64,000 nt of DNA from Niveispirillum sp048066115. Lineage in GTDB: Bacteria > Pseudomonadota > Alphaproteobacteria > Azospirillales > Azospirillaceae. Position numbers and translations under genes: made by a program. The stretch covers positions 992,001 through 1,056,000 of the forward strand of contig NZ_JBLTYX010000001.1 of NCBI RefSeq assembly GCF_048066115.1, in the 5' to 3' direction. Positions within the stretch are counted from its first letter, which is position 1, and each line of letters opens with the position of its first letter. Below are positions 8,829-17,744 of the stretch, one piece after another. Below the pieces are notes generated by a model. The model saw only the letters and a program-made list of their open reading frames with translations, did not search any database and was not told the DNA's origin.

Positions 8829-10988
8829 TTACGCCTTCACCAATGGCAGCGCCGTCACCGGCCTGCCCGTCAAGGCCAGCAGCGCATTGGCGACCGCCGG
8901 CCCGATGACGGGGGTTCCCGGCTCCCCCACCCCGGCCGGCGGCCGGTCCGACGGCAGGATATGCACCTCCACCGAAGGCGCCTCGTTCATGCGCAGCACG
9001 CGGTAGGTGTCGAAATTGGTGGTCTGGACCACGCCATCCACAATCTTCACCTCCCCGAACAGGCTGTAGGACAGGCCATACATCAACCCGCCCTCCATCT
9101 GTGCGCGCACCTGATCGGGGGAGACGGCGATGCCGCAATCCACGGCCACGGTGACCCGACGCACGCGCGGTTCGCCATCGACCAGCGAGACCTCCGCGAC
9201 ATTGGCGACGGTGGACCCGAAGCAATGATGCACGGCCAGCCCCCGCGCCCAGCCGGGCTCCAGGTCCGTGCCCCAGCCGGACTTTTCCAGTGCCAGTTCC
9301 AGCACCGCCAGATGGCTGTCGGCCCCGGCGCGGCGATAAAGTTCGCGGCGGTAATCGGCGGGATCGATGCCGGCCTTGCGCGCCAACTGATCGACCATAT
9401 GTTCCATGGCCATGGCCGTGTGCGTGGCCCCGACGGAGCGCAGCCACAGCACCGGGATGCGCGTGGGCGGATGGTAGACCCTGGCATCGACGGCAGGCGT
9501 GGCCTTCAGGTACGGGCTGTCGACCGTCCCCTCCACCCCATGCTTTTCCACCCCGTCCTTGACGGCGCCGGCGAACGGTGTGCCGGTCAGGATGGAGGCG
9601 GTGACCAGCCGATGCTCCCAGGCGGCGGGATAGCCATCCTTGTCCAGCGCCACGCGGGCGCGGTGATGGGTCAGCGGTCGGTAATAGCCGGCGGCCATGT
9701 CATCCTCGCGCGTCCAGACCAGCTTGACCGGCGTGAAGCCGCCCACGGCACGGGCGATCTCCACCGCCTCGCGCTGGTAATCCGACGTGGCGACGGAGCG
9801 GCGGCCGAAGCTGCCACCGGCCGGCAGGGTGACGATCTCCACCTCTTCCGGCGCACCGCCCAGCAGCTTGGCGATGTTGCGCTGATCCACCGTGTGGTTC
9901 TGCGTGCCGAAGCTGAGGCGGCAGCGCGTGCCATCGACCTGCGCCACGCAATTCATCGGCTCCATCGTGGCATGGGCCAGGAACGGCAGGGCCAGCTCCA
10001 TCGTCACGACCTTGCCCTTCAGCGACGACGCGTCTCCATGGCTAACGAAGGGGGCGAACGGTGCTTCACGCATGCCCGCCGCCATCTCCCGATATTCGGT
10101 CTGGATGGTATCCGACGAGCGCATTTCCGCCGCCGCATCGTCCCATTCCACCACCAGCGCGTCGCGACCCTGACGGGCGGCATAGGTGTTGCTGGCCACC
10201 ACCGCGACGCCGCTGGTGATGGGCACGATCTTCACGACACCCGGCACCGCGCGGGCCGCCACATCGTCGAATGTCGCCAGCCTGCCGCCGAAGCGCGGGG
10301 AATGGGCAACCATGGCGACCAGCTGGCCGGGCAGCTGCACATCCTGGGTGAACACGGCCTTGCCCGTGGATTTGGCCGCCGCATCCAGGCGGGTGACACG
10401 CTGCGTCCCGATCAGGCGGAATTCCGTGGGCTGCTTCAGCACCAGCTCGGCCGGCGGCGTCAGGGCTGCGGCCGCCGTGATGAAAGCACCGATCCCGGCG
10501 CTACGGCCCGACGCGGCATGGGCGATCACCCCGTCGCGCACCGTCACCTCGCCCACCGGCACGCCCCATTCGGTGGCCGCCGCCTGCACGAGCACGGCAC
10601 GGGCAGCGGCACCGGTGCGGCGCAGGTCGAGCCAGCTGTCGCTGATGGAGGCGGAACCGCCGGTGATCTGCAATTTGAAGGAGGCGCGGGCGAAGCGGGT
10701 CGGATCGGCGGGGGCCGTCTCCACCCGCACCTTGGACCAGTCGGCATCCAGTTCCTCGGCCACCAGGGCGGCCATACCGCTCTGCGCCCCCTGCCCCAGT
10801 TCGGAGAATTTGGCGATCACGGTGACGGTGCCATCGGATGCGATGCGCAGGAAGGGACCGAAATCGGCCAGGGCCACCGCATCCGGTTTCGTACCGGGAA
10901 TAAGGCGCCCGACCAGCAGGGCACCACCGCCCGCCGCCAGGACGGCGCCGAACAGAACCGCGCGGCGGCTGGGCTTGAACCCGCTCAT
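8829..10988 (-). CDS. Xanthine dehydrogenase-family molybdopterin-binding subunit (IorB-like), Tat-type leader
   Basis: A 719-residue large subunit of the aldehyde oxidase/isoquinoline 1-oxidoreductase type. The leader SRRAVLFGAVLAAGGGALLVG is twin-arginine-like, so the enzyme is probably exported folded. Later segments include FSELGQGAQSGMAALVAEEL, TGKAVFTQDVQLPG, ATMEPMNCVAQV, GGSFGRR (cofactor binding) and a C-terminal VGEPGTP holding the usual catalytic Glu. It would hydroxylate an N-heterocycle or oxidise an aldehyde to an acid in the periplasm. It overlaps the iron-sulfur subunit gene by 4 bases (ATGA). Aldehydes made by the PQQ dehydrogenases in this window are plausible substrates (inference). 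Confidence 0.88.
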   Translation of the reverse strand: MSGFKPSRRAVLFGAVLAAGGGALLVGRLIPGTKPDAVALADFGPFLRIASDGTVTVIAKFSELGQGAQSGMAALVAEELDADWSKVRVETAPADPTRFARASFKLQITGGSASISDSWLDLRRTGAAARAVLVQAAATEWGVPVGEVTVRDGVIAHAASGRSAGIGAFITAAAALTPPAELVLKQPTEFRLIGTQRVTRLDAAAKSTGKAVFTQDVQLPGQLVAMVAHSPRFGGRLATFDDVAARAVPGVVKIVPITSGVAVVASNTYAARQGRDALVVEWDDAAAEMRSSDTIQTEYREMAAGMREAPFAPFVSHGDASSLKGKVVTMELALPFLAHATMEPMNCVAQVDGTRCRLSFGTQNHTVDQRNIAKLLGGAPEEVEIVTLPAGGSFGRRSVATSDYQREAVEIARAVGGFTPVKLVWTREDDMAAGYYRPLTHHRARVALDKDGYPAAWEHRLVTASILTGTPFAGAVKDGVEKHGVEGTVDSPYLKATPAVDARVYHPPTRIPVLWLRSVGATHTAMAMEHMVDQLARKAGIDPADYRRELYRRAGADSHLAVLELALEKSGWGTDLEPGWARGLAVHHCFGSTVANVAEVSLVDGEPRVRRVTVAVDCGIAVSPDQVRAQMEGGLMYGLSYSLFGEVKIVDGVVQTTNFDTYRVLRMNEAPSVEVHILPSDRPPAGVGEPGTPVIGPAVANALLALTGRPVTALPLVKA

Positions 10989-11446
10989 GCCGGTCCCCCT
11001 TTGGTGATGCCGGCGGCGTCCTTGATGGCGGCGCGGATGCGGTTATAGGTGCCGCAGCGGCAGATATTCCCCGACATGGCGTCGGTGATCTGGTCGTCGG
11101 TGGGCTTGGGCGTTTCCGCCAGCAGGGCGACGGCGGCCATGATCTGGCCCGACTGGCAATAGCCGCATTGCGGGACATTGTGGCGCTGCCAGGCCTGCTG
11201 CAAAGGATGGTCGCCGCCCAACCCCTCGATGGTGGTGATCTTCATCCCCTTCACGCTGTCCAGCGGCGCGACGCAGGCGCGGATGGGCGTGCCATCGGCC
11301 AGGACGGTGCAGGCCCCGCATTGGGCCACGCCGCAACCATATTTCGTGCCGGTCAGGTGCAGATGGTCGCGCAAGACCCAAAGCAGTGGCGTATCGGGTG
11401 CCGCCTCCACAATCATGTCGCGACCATTGATATGCAGCACCGCCAT
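10985..11446 (-). CDS. (2Fe-2S)-binding subunit of a molybdenum hydroxylase (IorA-like)
   Basis: A 153-residue protein with the two [2Fe-2S] clusters of this family: C38, C43, C46 and C58 in the plant-type N-terminal domain (GCGVAQCGACTV), and C94, C97, C129 and C131 in the helical C-terminal domain (QCGYCQSGQ, ICRCGTYNRI). It passes electrons from the molybdenum subunit encoded directly downstream, with which it overlaps (ATGA). It has no leader of its own, so it may be co-exported with the Tat-type partner. A haem- or cytochrome-containing third partner, found with some relatives, is not adjacent. Confidence 0.92.
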   Translation of the reverse strand: MAVLHINGRDMIVEAAPDTPLLWVLRDHLHLTGTKYGCGVAQCGACTVLADGTPIRACVAPLDSVKGMKITTIEGLGGDHPLQQAWQRHNVPQCGYCQSGQIMAAVALLAETPKPTDDQITDAMSGNICRCGTYNRIRAAIKDAAGITKGGPA

Positions 11447-11510
11447 TCAGCTTTCCTCTGTTCCTCAAACGCCGGAGCGACTTTCCTTGGACCGGAATCC
11501 TCCCCGCCCT

Positions 11511-11630
11511 CGTCATCCCGGCGAAAGCCGGGGCCCAGGGGCCACAGGATCAAACCTTGAAGCAGCTTCCATCGACGCTGTGGCAAGGTCGGGCATTTGG
11601 CCTCTGGGTCCCGGCGTCGCCGGGATGACG
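11511..11630. repeat. ~120-bp palindromic intergenic repeat, copy 1
   Basis: It begins CGTCATCCCGGCGAAAGCC and ends in a related inverted sequence, ...GGGATGACG. The interior (GGCCACAGGATCAAACC and GGTCGGGCATTTGGCC) matches the copy at 27074-27194 with scattered changes. It lies between convergent or tandem genes and codes for nothing evident. Translation gives the 'RHPGESRGP' pattern typical of dispersed proteobacterial repeats. The RNA would fold into a long hairpin. Confidence 0.85.
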
Positions 11631-11665
11631 AAAAGGGGAATACTTCCAGTCAAAGGAAAACCGCT

Positions 11666-13351
11666 CTAGTTCCCACCATCCAGCAACCGCCGTGCGATCA
11701 CCTGCGCCTGGATCTCGCCGGCCCCTTCGAAGATATTGAGGATGCGGGCATCGGCCAGCAACCGGCTGGCGGCATATTCCATGGCAAAGCCGTTGCCGCC
11801 ATGGATCTGCAGGGCATTGTCCGCCGCCGCCCAGGCCACGCGGGCGGCCACCAGCTTGGCCATCCCGGCCTCCAGGTCGCAGCGCTTGCCGCCATCCTTC
11901 TGCCGGGCGGCGAAATAGGTCAGCTGCCGCACGCCCAGCAATTCCGCCGCCATCATCGCCAGCTTGTTGGCCACGCGCGGGAATTCGATGATCGGGCGGC
12001 CGAACTGGATACGGTCCAACGCATAGGACAGGCCGGTTTCCAGCCCCGCCTGCGCCACGCCGACGGCGCGGGCCGCCGTCTGGATGCGGGCGCTCTCGAA
12101 CGTGGCCATCAGCTGCTTGAAGCCCTGGCCCTCCACCCCGCCCAGCAGGTTGGCGCGATCGACATGGAACCCGTCGAAGCCGATCTCATATTCCTTCATG
12201 CCGCGATAGCCGATGACCCCGATCTCCCCGCCGCTCATGCCCTGGGCGGGGAACGGGTGCTCCACCGTGCCGCGCGGCTTGGTGGCCAGCAGCATGGACA
12301 GGCCGCGATAATCGGTCGTCGCCGGGTCGGTGCGGACCAGCAGGGTCATCACATCGGCGCGGGCGGCATGGGTGATCCAGGTCTTGTTGCCCGTCACCAC
12401 ATAATCACCACCATCGATGACCGCACGGGTGCGCAGGGCCCCCAGGTCGGACCCGGTATTGGGCTCGGTGAACACCGCGGTGGGCAGGATTTCGGCCGAC
12501 GCGATCCTGGGCAGCCACTCTTTCTTCTGCGCCTCCGTCCCGCCGCACAGGATCAGCTCGCCCGCGATCTCCGACCGGGTAGCCAGGGAGCCGACGCCGA
12601 TCCAGGCGCGCGACAATTCCTCCGACACCACGCACATGGCGGTCTTGCCCATGCCATGGCCGCCATATTCCTCCGGAATGGTCAGCCCGAACACGCCCAT
12701 GGCGCCCAGTTCATCCACCAAGGCGATGGGGATCAGTTCATCCTTCAGGTGCCATTCATGGGCGAAGGGGACGATCTTCTCCTCCCCGAAGACATGGAAC
12801 TGGTCACGGACCATCTCCATCGTCTCGTCCAGGCCCGTGCGTTCCAGCGTCGGGCGGCCGCGTGCGGCGACCAGCAGTTCGGCGATGCGGGTCTTCACGC
12901 CCTGGGTGGCGCCACGCGCCAGCTTGGCCAAGGCCGGCGCCTGCAACAAAGCCAGGATGGCGGGATCGTCGGCCAGATCGGATGCGCGGATCACCTCCCC
13001 CTGGTTCATGGGGATGCCGCCGGAAAGCTGTGCGGCATATTCGGCGAACAGCAGCTGCGACAGCAGCGCCTCGGTCTCCCCGAACAGCCCGCCACCATCC
13101 AGCCGTTCCGCCCAGCCAGCCACCTGGTTCAGCAGTTCGGCGTAGGCGCAGAACCAGCCATAGCCATGGACGATATGCTGTTCCAGATCGGCCAGCCGCC
13201 GGTCGACCTTGCCGCCCACGGCGATGCGGGCCAGCACGGGCGCGCGGGCCGCCGCCACGAAAGCCTGGGCCGCCGTCGCCGCATCGCGCAGCAGCGGCAC
13301 CAGACCGGGCAGGACCAGGGGTTCATTCTTCACATTTGCCGGAATGGCCAT
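11666..13351 (-). CDS. mcd: Acyl-CoA dehydrogenase, (2S)-methylsuccinyl-CoA dehydrogenase (Mcd)-like
   Basis: A 561-residue flavoprotein, about 150 residues longer than ordinary acyl-CoA dehydrogenases owing to an N-terminal extension, as in Mcd of the ethylmalonyl-CoA pathway. The core has HEWHLKDELIP, FGLTIPEEYGGHGM, FTEPNTGSDLGALRTRA, YRGLSMLLA, FESARIQTAARAVGVAQ and IHGGNGFAMEY, which I recall from Mcd sequences. The catalytic Glu is E542 (NIFEGAGEIQ). It would oxidise methylsuccinyl-CoA to mesaconyl-C1-CoA. That product is exactly the substrate of the Mct-like enzyme at 19743. An isovaleryl- or other branched acyl-CoA substrate remains possible. The start is four bases from the crotonase stop, so the two are co-transcribed. 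Confidence 0.6.
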   Translation of the reverse strand: MAIPANVKNEPLVLPGLVPLLRDAATAAQAFVAAARAPVLARIAVGGKVDRRLADLEQHIVHGYGWFCAYAELLNQVAGWAERLDGGGLFGETEALLSQLLFAEYAAQLSGGIPMNQGEVIRASDLADDPAILALLQAPALAKLARGATQGVKTRIAELLVAARGRPTLERTGLDETMEMVRDQFHVFGEEKIVPFAHEWHLKDELIPIALVDELGAMGVFGLTIPEEYGGHGMGKTAMCVVSEELSRAWIGVGSLATRSEIAGELILCGGTEAQKKEWLPRIASAEILPTAVFTEPNTGSDLGALRTRAVIDGGDYVVTGNKTWITHAARADVMTLLVRTDPATTDYRGLSMLLATKPRGTVEHPFPAQGMSGGEIGVIGYRGMKEYEIGFDGFHVDRANLLGGVEGQGFKQLMATFESARIQTAARAVGVAQAGLETGLSYALDRIQFGRPIIEFPRVANKLAMMAAELLGVRQLTYFAARQKDGGKRCDLEAGMAKLVAARVAWAAADNALQIHGGNGFAMEYAASRLLADARILNIFEGAGEIQAQVIARRLLDGGN

Positions 13352-13354
13352 CGT

Positions 13355-14242
13355 TCAACCCTTCTCCGCCTCGCCGGCCGCCGCCTTGTTGGCGGCCGAC
13401 ATGGCCTTGGCCCCCATGCTCATCACCAGATTGCCGGTGACCAGCTGGTTATGGGCATGCGCCAGGTGATGCATGTGGAACAGCGCATCCATGGAGGTGC
13501 GCTTGCCCCGGATATTTTCCACGAAATTCATCGCCTGCTTGGCCAGCGCCATGCCGAAGGTCGGGTGGCTGGCCAGTTCGGCGGCAATGGACGCCGTCTG
13601 GCTTTCCAGTTCCGCGCGCGGCACGACGCGGTTGATCAGGCCGAAATCATAGGCGCGCTGTGCCGGCATGCGCAGGCCCAGCATGATGAATTCCCGCGCG
13701 ATGCGCGGCGGCAGGTCGAACATGTGCGCCGAATATTCCACGCCCGGCACGCCCATGCGCACCACCGGGTCCTGGAAATAGGCATCGTCCGACGCCACGA
13801 TCAGATCGCAGACCATGGCCAGCATCACGCCGCCGGCGATGCACGCCCCCTGGACCATGGCGATGGTCGGCTTTGGTATTTCCTGCCAGCGGCGGCACAG
13901 GCCCAGATAGGCGTCCTGCTCCAGCACATATTGCGCCTCCGCCCCCTCGCGCGTCAGGTGGTCGCCCCACAGATGCACACGCTCGCGCGGCAGGTGTCGG
14001 TCCTTGGCCGGCGTGCCCAGATCGTGCCCGGCGGAGAAATGCTTGCCCTGCCCGCCCAGCACGATGGCCCGGACCCCGTCATCCTCCACCGCCCGGCGGA
14101 AGCAGTCGTCCAGCTGGTTCAGCAGCCGGTAATTCTGGGCATTGCCGCATTCCGGCCGCGCCAGCCAGATCCAGGCGACGGCGTCCTTCACCTCGTACTT
14201 AACGAACATTTCCGGCTGGCTGGCGTCCGACGCGTTTTCCAT
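13355..14242 (-). CDS. Crotonase-fold (enoyl-CoA hydratase family) protein lacking both catalytic Glu
   Basis: A 295-residue crotonase-fold protein. The oxyanion-hole region reads HFSAGHDLG and ACIAGGVMLAMVCD. Against classical enoyl-CoA hydratase, the first catalytic Glu (GGGCELAM) is Met here, and the second (QPEILLG) is Val (DPVVRMG). It is therefore unlikely to be a simple hydratase and may be an isomerase, hydrolase or lyase of the superfamily. ATG 14242 is chosen because GAGGGA lies about eight bases upstream and the longer frame (to 14293) runs through the promoter and operator. It heads a two-gene unit with the Mcd-like dehydrogenase. Confidence 0.78.
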   Translation of the reverse strand: MENASDASQPEMFVKYEVKDAVAWIWLARPECGNAQNYRLLNQLDDCFRRAVEDDGVRAIVLGGQGKHFSAGHDLGTPAKDRHLPRERVHLWGDHLTREGAEAQYVLEQDAYLGLCRRWQEIPKPTIAMVQGACIAGGVMLAMVCDLIVASDDAYFQDPVVRMGVPGVEYSAHMFDLPPRIAREFIMLGLRMPAQRAYDFGLINRVVPRAELESQTASIAAELASHPTFGMALAKQAMNFVENIRGKRTSMDALFHMHHLAHAHNQLVTGNLVMSMGAKAMSAANKAAAGEAEKG

Positions 14243-14265
14243 ATTCCGTCCCTCATCGGCATTAT

Positions 14266-14298
14266 TTGCACTGTAGTGCAATTTTAAGGACAAGCCAA
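14266..14298 (-). promoter_or_regulatory. Promoter with palindromic operator over its -10 (crotonase/mcd unit)
   Basis: On the minus strand, TTGGCT (14298-14293), 17 bases, then TACAGT (14275-14270). The -10 sits inside the perfect-arm palindrome TTGCAC-N4-GTGCAA (14266-14281). A protein bound here would block RNA polymerase. The operator ends 24 bases before the start codon, the same distance as at the TonB receptor gene. Confidence 0.65.
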
Positions 14299-14352
14299 GC
14301 CCAACCCAAAGGGCCTTTCCCTCCGCCGTCCCTGGAAAAACTCATAGGCCGA

Positions 14353-15135
14353 TTAGCGGGGCGCCATGCGGATGGCGCCGTCCAGGCGGATATTCTCGCC
14401 ATTCAGGTAGGTGTTGCCGATGATGGAGAGCGCCAGCGCTGCGTACTCCTCCGCCTTGCCGAAGCGCTTGGGGAACGGCACGCTGGCGGCCAGCGACTGT
14501 TTCACCGCGTCGGCGGCCCGGCTCATCAGCGGCGTGTCGAAGATGCCGGGCAGGATGGCGTTGACGCGGATGCCGTCATTCATCAGGTCGCGGGCCACCG
14601 TCAGGGTCAGGGACGTGATGCCGCCCTTGGACGCCGCATAGGCCGCCTGACCGATCTGCCCGTCCTGGGCCGCCACGCTGCTGGTATTGATGATGACCCC
14701 GCGCTCGCCATCCTCCAGCACCTCCAGACCCAGCATGCCCTGGGCCGACTTGGCCACACAGCGGAAGGTGCCGACCAGGTTGATCTGGATGATGCGGTCG
14801 AAGGCGTCGATGGGGAAATGCCTGGTCTCCCCCGTCGCCTTGTCGCGGCTGGCGGTCTTCACGACATTGCCCGTGCCGGCGCAATTGACCAGGATGCGTT
14901 CCTGCCCGTGGGCGGCGCGGGCCTTGGCGAAACCGGCATCCACGCCCGCCTCGTCCGTCACGTTCACCGCGCAATAGACGCCACCGATCTCCGCCGCCAG
15001 CGCCTCGCCCGTCTCCGGGTTCATGTCGAAAATGGCGACCTTCACGCCCTGGGCGGCCAGGGCACGGGCCGTAGCGGCCCCCAGGCCGGAGGCGCCACCG
15101 GTGACGATGGCAGCGATGTCGTTACCCAGCTTCAT
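14353..15135 (-). CDS. Short-chain dehydrogenase (3-hydroxyacyl-CoA dehydrogenase type 2-like)
   Basis: A 260-residue classical SDR. The cofactor loop is TGGASGLG, followed by VNCAG, the catalytic Ser in INTSSVAAQDGQ and YAASK. It closely resembles the HSD10/type 2 3-hydroxyacyl-CoA dehydrogenase group (FPKRFGKAEEYAALA and NGENIRLDGAIRMAPR near the end), which oxidise 2-methyl-3-hydroxyacyl-CoA and similar branched substrates with NAD+. ATG 15135 follows GGGAGGATTGAAC and is preferred over 15168, which would run into the CoA transferase. It lies last in the operon that begins at about 24322. Confidence 0.87.
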   Translation of the reverse strand: MKLGNDIAAIVTGGASGLGAATARALAAQGVKVAIFDMNPETGEALAAEIGGVYCAVNVTDEAGVDAGFAKARAAHGQERILVNCAGTGNVVKTASRDKATGETRHFPIDAFDRIIQINLVGTFRCVAKSAQGMLGLEVLEDGERGVIINTSSVAAQDGQIGQAAYAASKGGITSLTLTVARDLMNDGIRVNAILPGIFDTPLMSRAADAVKQSLAASVPFPKRFGKAEEYAALALSIIGNTYLNGENIRLDGAIRMAPR

Positions 15136-15164
15136 GTTCAATCCTCCCTCAGACCGGTCGCGCT

Positions 15165-16400
15165 TCAATCGCGATCGGCAATGATCCCGGCCTGTTTCAG
15201 CCCATCCAGCTCGCCATCGCCCACATCCAGCCAGTCGGCAAGCGCGCTCATCGTATGTTCGCCCAGGCGCGGCGGCGGCCGGTCGAACCGGGCCGGGGTG
15301 GCCGACAGCTTGGCCGGATAGGCCACGGACGGGACAGCCACCCCGTCGGCGCGTTCAAACCGGTGGACGGTGCCGCGCGCTTCCACGAACGGGTCCTGGA
15401 ACACCTGTCCGATATCATTGACCGGACCCGCCGGCACACCCTTGCCCGGAAAGGCCGCCATCAGGTCGGCCACCGCGAACCGCCCGATGATCCCCTGCAG
15501 CAGCGGTTCCAGCACGGCGCGGTTGATCACCCGCTTGGCATTGGTGTCGAAGCGCGGGTCGCTGGCCAGTTCCGGTACACCCAGCACGGCGCACATCGCC
15601 GCATACTGCCCGTTATTGCCGACGGCGACGACGATGGGGCCGTCCGCCGCCTCGAACATGCGATAGGGCACGACGGTCGGGTGGGCATTGCCCAGCCGGC
15701 CCGGCGGCTTGCCGCCTACAAGGTAGGACAAAGCCTGGTTGGCCAGCATCGATATCTGGGTGTCCAGCAGCGAACAGTCGATCAACTGCCCCTCCCCCGT
15801 CTTCTCCGCATGGCGCAGCGCCATCAGGATGCTGACGGTGGCATACATGCCGGTGGAAACATCGGCCATGGCCACGCCGGGCTTGATCGGCGGGCCGTCC
15901 TTCTCCCCGGTGATGCTCATCATCCCGCCCATGGCCTGGGCCACGAAATCATAACCCGGCCGGTCGGCATAGGGGCCGGTCTGACCGAAGCCGGTGATGG
16001 AGCAATAGACCAGCCTGGGATTGACCGCCCTCAGGCTCTCATAATCCAGGCCGTATTTCTTCAAGCCACCGACCTTGAAATTCTCCACCAGGATGTCGGC
16101 CTGCGCCGCCAGCCTTCGCACCAGCGCCTGACCTTCCTTGGTTGCCAGATTGATGGCGACGGAGCGCTTGTTGCGGTTGCAGGACAGGTAATAGGCGCTC
16201 TCCCCCGCCCCGTCCCAGCCTTCCTCGCGCGGCAGATCGGGCGGGCCCCAGCTGCGGGTGTCGTCGCCGACGCGCGGTGCCTCCACCTTCATCACGTCGG
16301 CGCCGAAATCGGCCAGGATCTGGGTGCACCAAGGACCGGCCAGCACCCGCGACAGGTCCAGCACCTTCACGCCCGCCAGGACCGCTTGCCCGCCCATCAT
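15165..16400 (-). CDS. CaiB/BaiF (family III) CoA transferase
   Basis: A 411-residue family III CoA transferase starting MMGGQAVLAGVKVLDLSRVLAG. Segments in order are GPWCTQILADFGADVMKVE, NRNKRSVAINL, ADILVENFKVG, YCSITGFGQTGPYADRPGYD and MADVSTGMY, the last carrying the aspartate that forms the CoA-ester intermediate in this family. It would activate a carboxylic acid by transferring CoA from another thioester such as succinyl-CoA. The start ATG overlaps the thiolase stop (ATGA at 16400-16397). The frame stays open upstream to 16736 inside the thiolase gene, but that extension is not coding. Confidence 0.88.
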   Translation of the reverse strand: MMGGQAVLAGVKVLDLSRVLAGPWCTQILADFGADVMKVEAPRVGDDTRSWGPPDLPREEGWDGAGESAYYLSCNRNKRSVAINLATKEGQALVRRLAAQADILVENFKVGGLKKYGLDYESLRAVNPRLVYCSITGFGQTGPYADRPGYDFVAQAMGGMMSITGEKDGPPIKPGVAMADVSTGMYATVSILMALRHAEKTGEGQLIDCSLLDTQISMLANQALSYLVGGKPPGRLGNAHPTVVPYRMFEAADGPIVVAVGNNGQYAAMCAVLGVPELASDPRFDTNAKRVINRAVLEPLLQGIIGRFAVADLMAAFPGKGVPAGPVNDIGQVFQDPFVEARGTVHRFERADGVAVPSVAYPAKLSATPARFDRPPPRLGEHTMSALADWLDVGDGELDGLKQAGIIADRD

Positions 16401-17596
16401 CGTGCCCGCTCGAAGATCGCCGCCAGCCCCTGGCCGCCGCCGATGCACATGGTCTCCAACCCATAGCGGCCGTCGCGCCGGTGCAACTCGCGCAGCAGAT
16501 TGGCCAGGATGCGGCCACCGGTGGCGCCGATCGGGTGGCCCAGCGAGATGCCGGAACCATTGACGTTCAGCTTGTCGCGATCGTCCCAGCCCCAGCCCTT
16601 CAGGCAGGCCAGCACCTGTGGCGCGAACGCCTCGTTCAGCTCCACCAGATCGATATCCTTCCAGCCCAGGCCGGTGCGGGCGAACAGCCGTTCCACCGCC
16701 GGCACCGGGCCGATGCCCATGCGCGACGGCTCGCACCCCGCCGCCGCCCAGCTATGGAACCAGGCCATCGGCTCCAGCCCCAGTTCGGCCAGCTTGTCCT
16801 CCGCCACCACCAGACAGGCGGCGGCGGCGTCGTTCTGCTGGCTTGCATTGCCGGCGGTGACGATGCCGCTCTTCTCGATGGGCCGCAGCGCGCCCAGCGT
16901 CTCCATGGACGCGTCGGGACGGTAGCCCTCGTCATGGGCGAACAGGATGGGATCGCCCTTCCTCTGCGGGATCGGCACGGGCACCAGTTCGTCGGCGAAG
17001 CGGTTCTCCGCCCAAGCCCGTGTGGCACGGCTGTGCGACATGACGGCGAATTCGTCCGCCTGCTCGCGGGTGATGCCATAATCCTTGGCCAGGTTTTCCG
17101 CCGTTTCGATCATGCCGCTGATCACGCCGAACCGCGCGATGGGCTGCGACATCACCCGGCCACGGGTCAGCCGGTCATGCATGGTGACGGAGCCGGAACG
17201 CGCGCCACGGCGCATGTCGGTGGAGTAGTACTCGACATTGCTCATGCTCTCCACGCCGCCGGCGATGACCACATCGGCCGCCCCGGTCTGCACCATCATG
17301 GCGGCGTCGATCACCGATTGCAGGCCGCTGCCGCAGCGTCGGTCAAGCTGATAGCCCGGAATGCGGATGGGCAGGTCGGCGGCAAGCGCCGACCAGCGGG
17401 CGATGCAGGCCGCCTCGCCATTGCCGTAGCCCTGGGCGAAGACCACATCGTCGATGCGCTCCGGGTCCAGCTTGGTGCGCTCCACCAGCGCCTTGATGAT
17501 GATGGCACCCAGATCGCCGGCCTGGATATTGGCCAGCGATCCGTTGAACTTGCCTACCGCCGTGCGCAGCGGGGAAACGATTGCGGCTTTGCGCAT
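16397..17596 (-). CDS. Acetyl-CoA C-acyltransferase (thiolase)
   Basis: A 399-residue thiolase with C88 (DRRCGSGLQ), H354 (SLGHPIGATG) and C384 (ETMCIGGGQG), so the catalytic set is complete. It resembles the FadA/PcaF/AtoB branch used in beta-oxidation and beta-ketoadipyl-CoA cleavage. It is distinct from the thiolase at 7629, so the locus has two conventional thiolases. It is coupled by ATGA to the CoA transferase, and is separated from the acyl-CoA dehydrogenase upstream by a 148-base spacer rich in inverted repeats. Confidence 0.9.
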   Translation of the reverse strand: MRKAAIVSPLRTAVGKFNGSLANIQAGDLGAIIIKALVERTKLDPERIDDVVFAQGYGNGEAACIARWSALAADLPIRIPGYQLDRRCGSGLQSVIDAAMMVQTGAADVVIAGGVESMSNVEYYSTDMRRGARSGSVTMHDRLTRGRVMSQPIARFGVISGMIETAENLAKDYGITREQADEFAVMSHSRATRAWAENRFADELVPVPIPQRKGDPILFAHDEGYRPDASMETLGALRPIEKSGIVTAGNASQQNDAAAACLVVAEDKLAELGLEPMAWFHSWAAAGCEPSRMGIGPVPAVERLFARTGLGWKDIDLVELNEAFAPQVLACLKGWGWDDRDKLNVNGSGISLGHPIGATGGRILANLLRELHRRDGRYGLETMCIGGGQGLAAIFERAR

Positions 17597-17744
17597 GATC
17601 TTGTTCCTTCCGACCCTATACCCAGTCTCGGTGATCGTGACCGATCACCGACCTCAATCGCCGGCGCCACCATCCGGTGGCTTGGCTACGCCGCATGTGC
17701 GGCGCGGCGGCAGTCGCCGCCGGACCAGTCCCCAGGGACTGGTC
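17597..17744. repeat. Intra-operon spacer with two perfect inverted repeats
   Basis: CGGTGATCG / CGATCACCG (17629-17637 and 17642-17650, 4-base loop) and GACCAGTCCC / GGGACTGGTC (17723-17732 and 17735-17744, 2-base loop) are both perfect. A third, CGCCGCATGTGCGGCG, lies between them. The second abuts the stop codon of the dehydrogenase gene. None has a T-run, so they may be operator sites or RNA hairpins that stabilise or separate segments of the operon mRNA. No gene is visible. Confidence 0.6.

Noticed and set aside
14266..14281. The palindrome as an NtrC site (TGCACC-N5-GGTGCA)
   Set aside because: The half-sites look alike, but the spacing here is GCAC-N4-GTGC, three bases shorter, and no sigma-54 promoter (GG-N10-GC) is present.
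11597..14287. An 896-codon plus-strand open frame
   Set aside because: It is antisense to the Mcd-like and crotonase genes and passes through their promoter.
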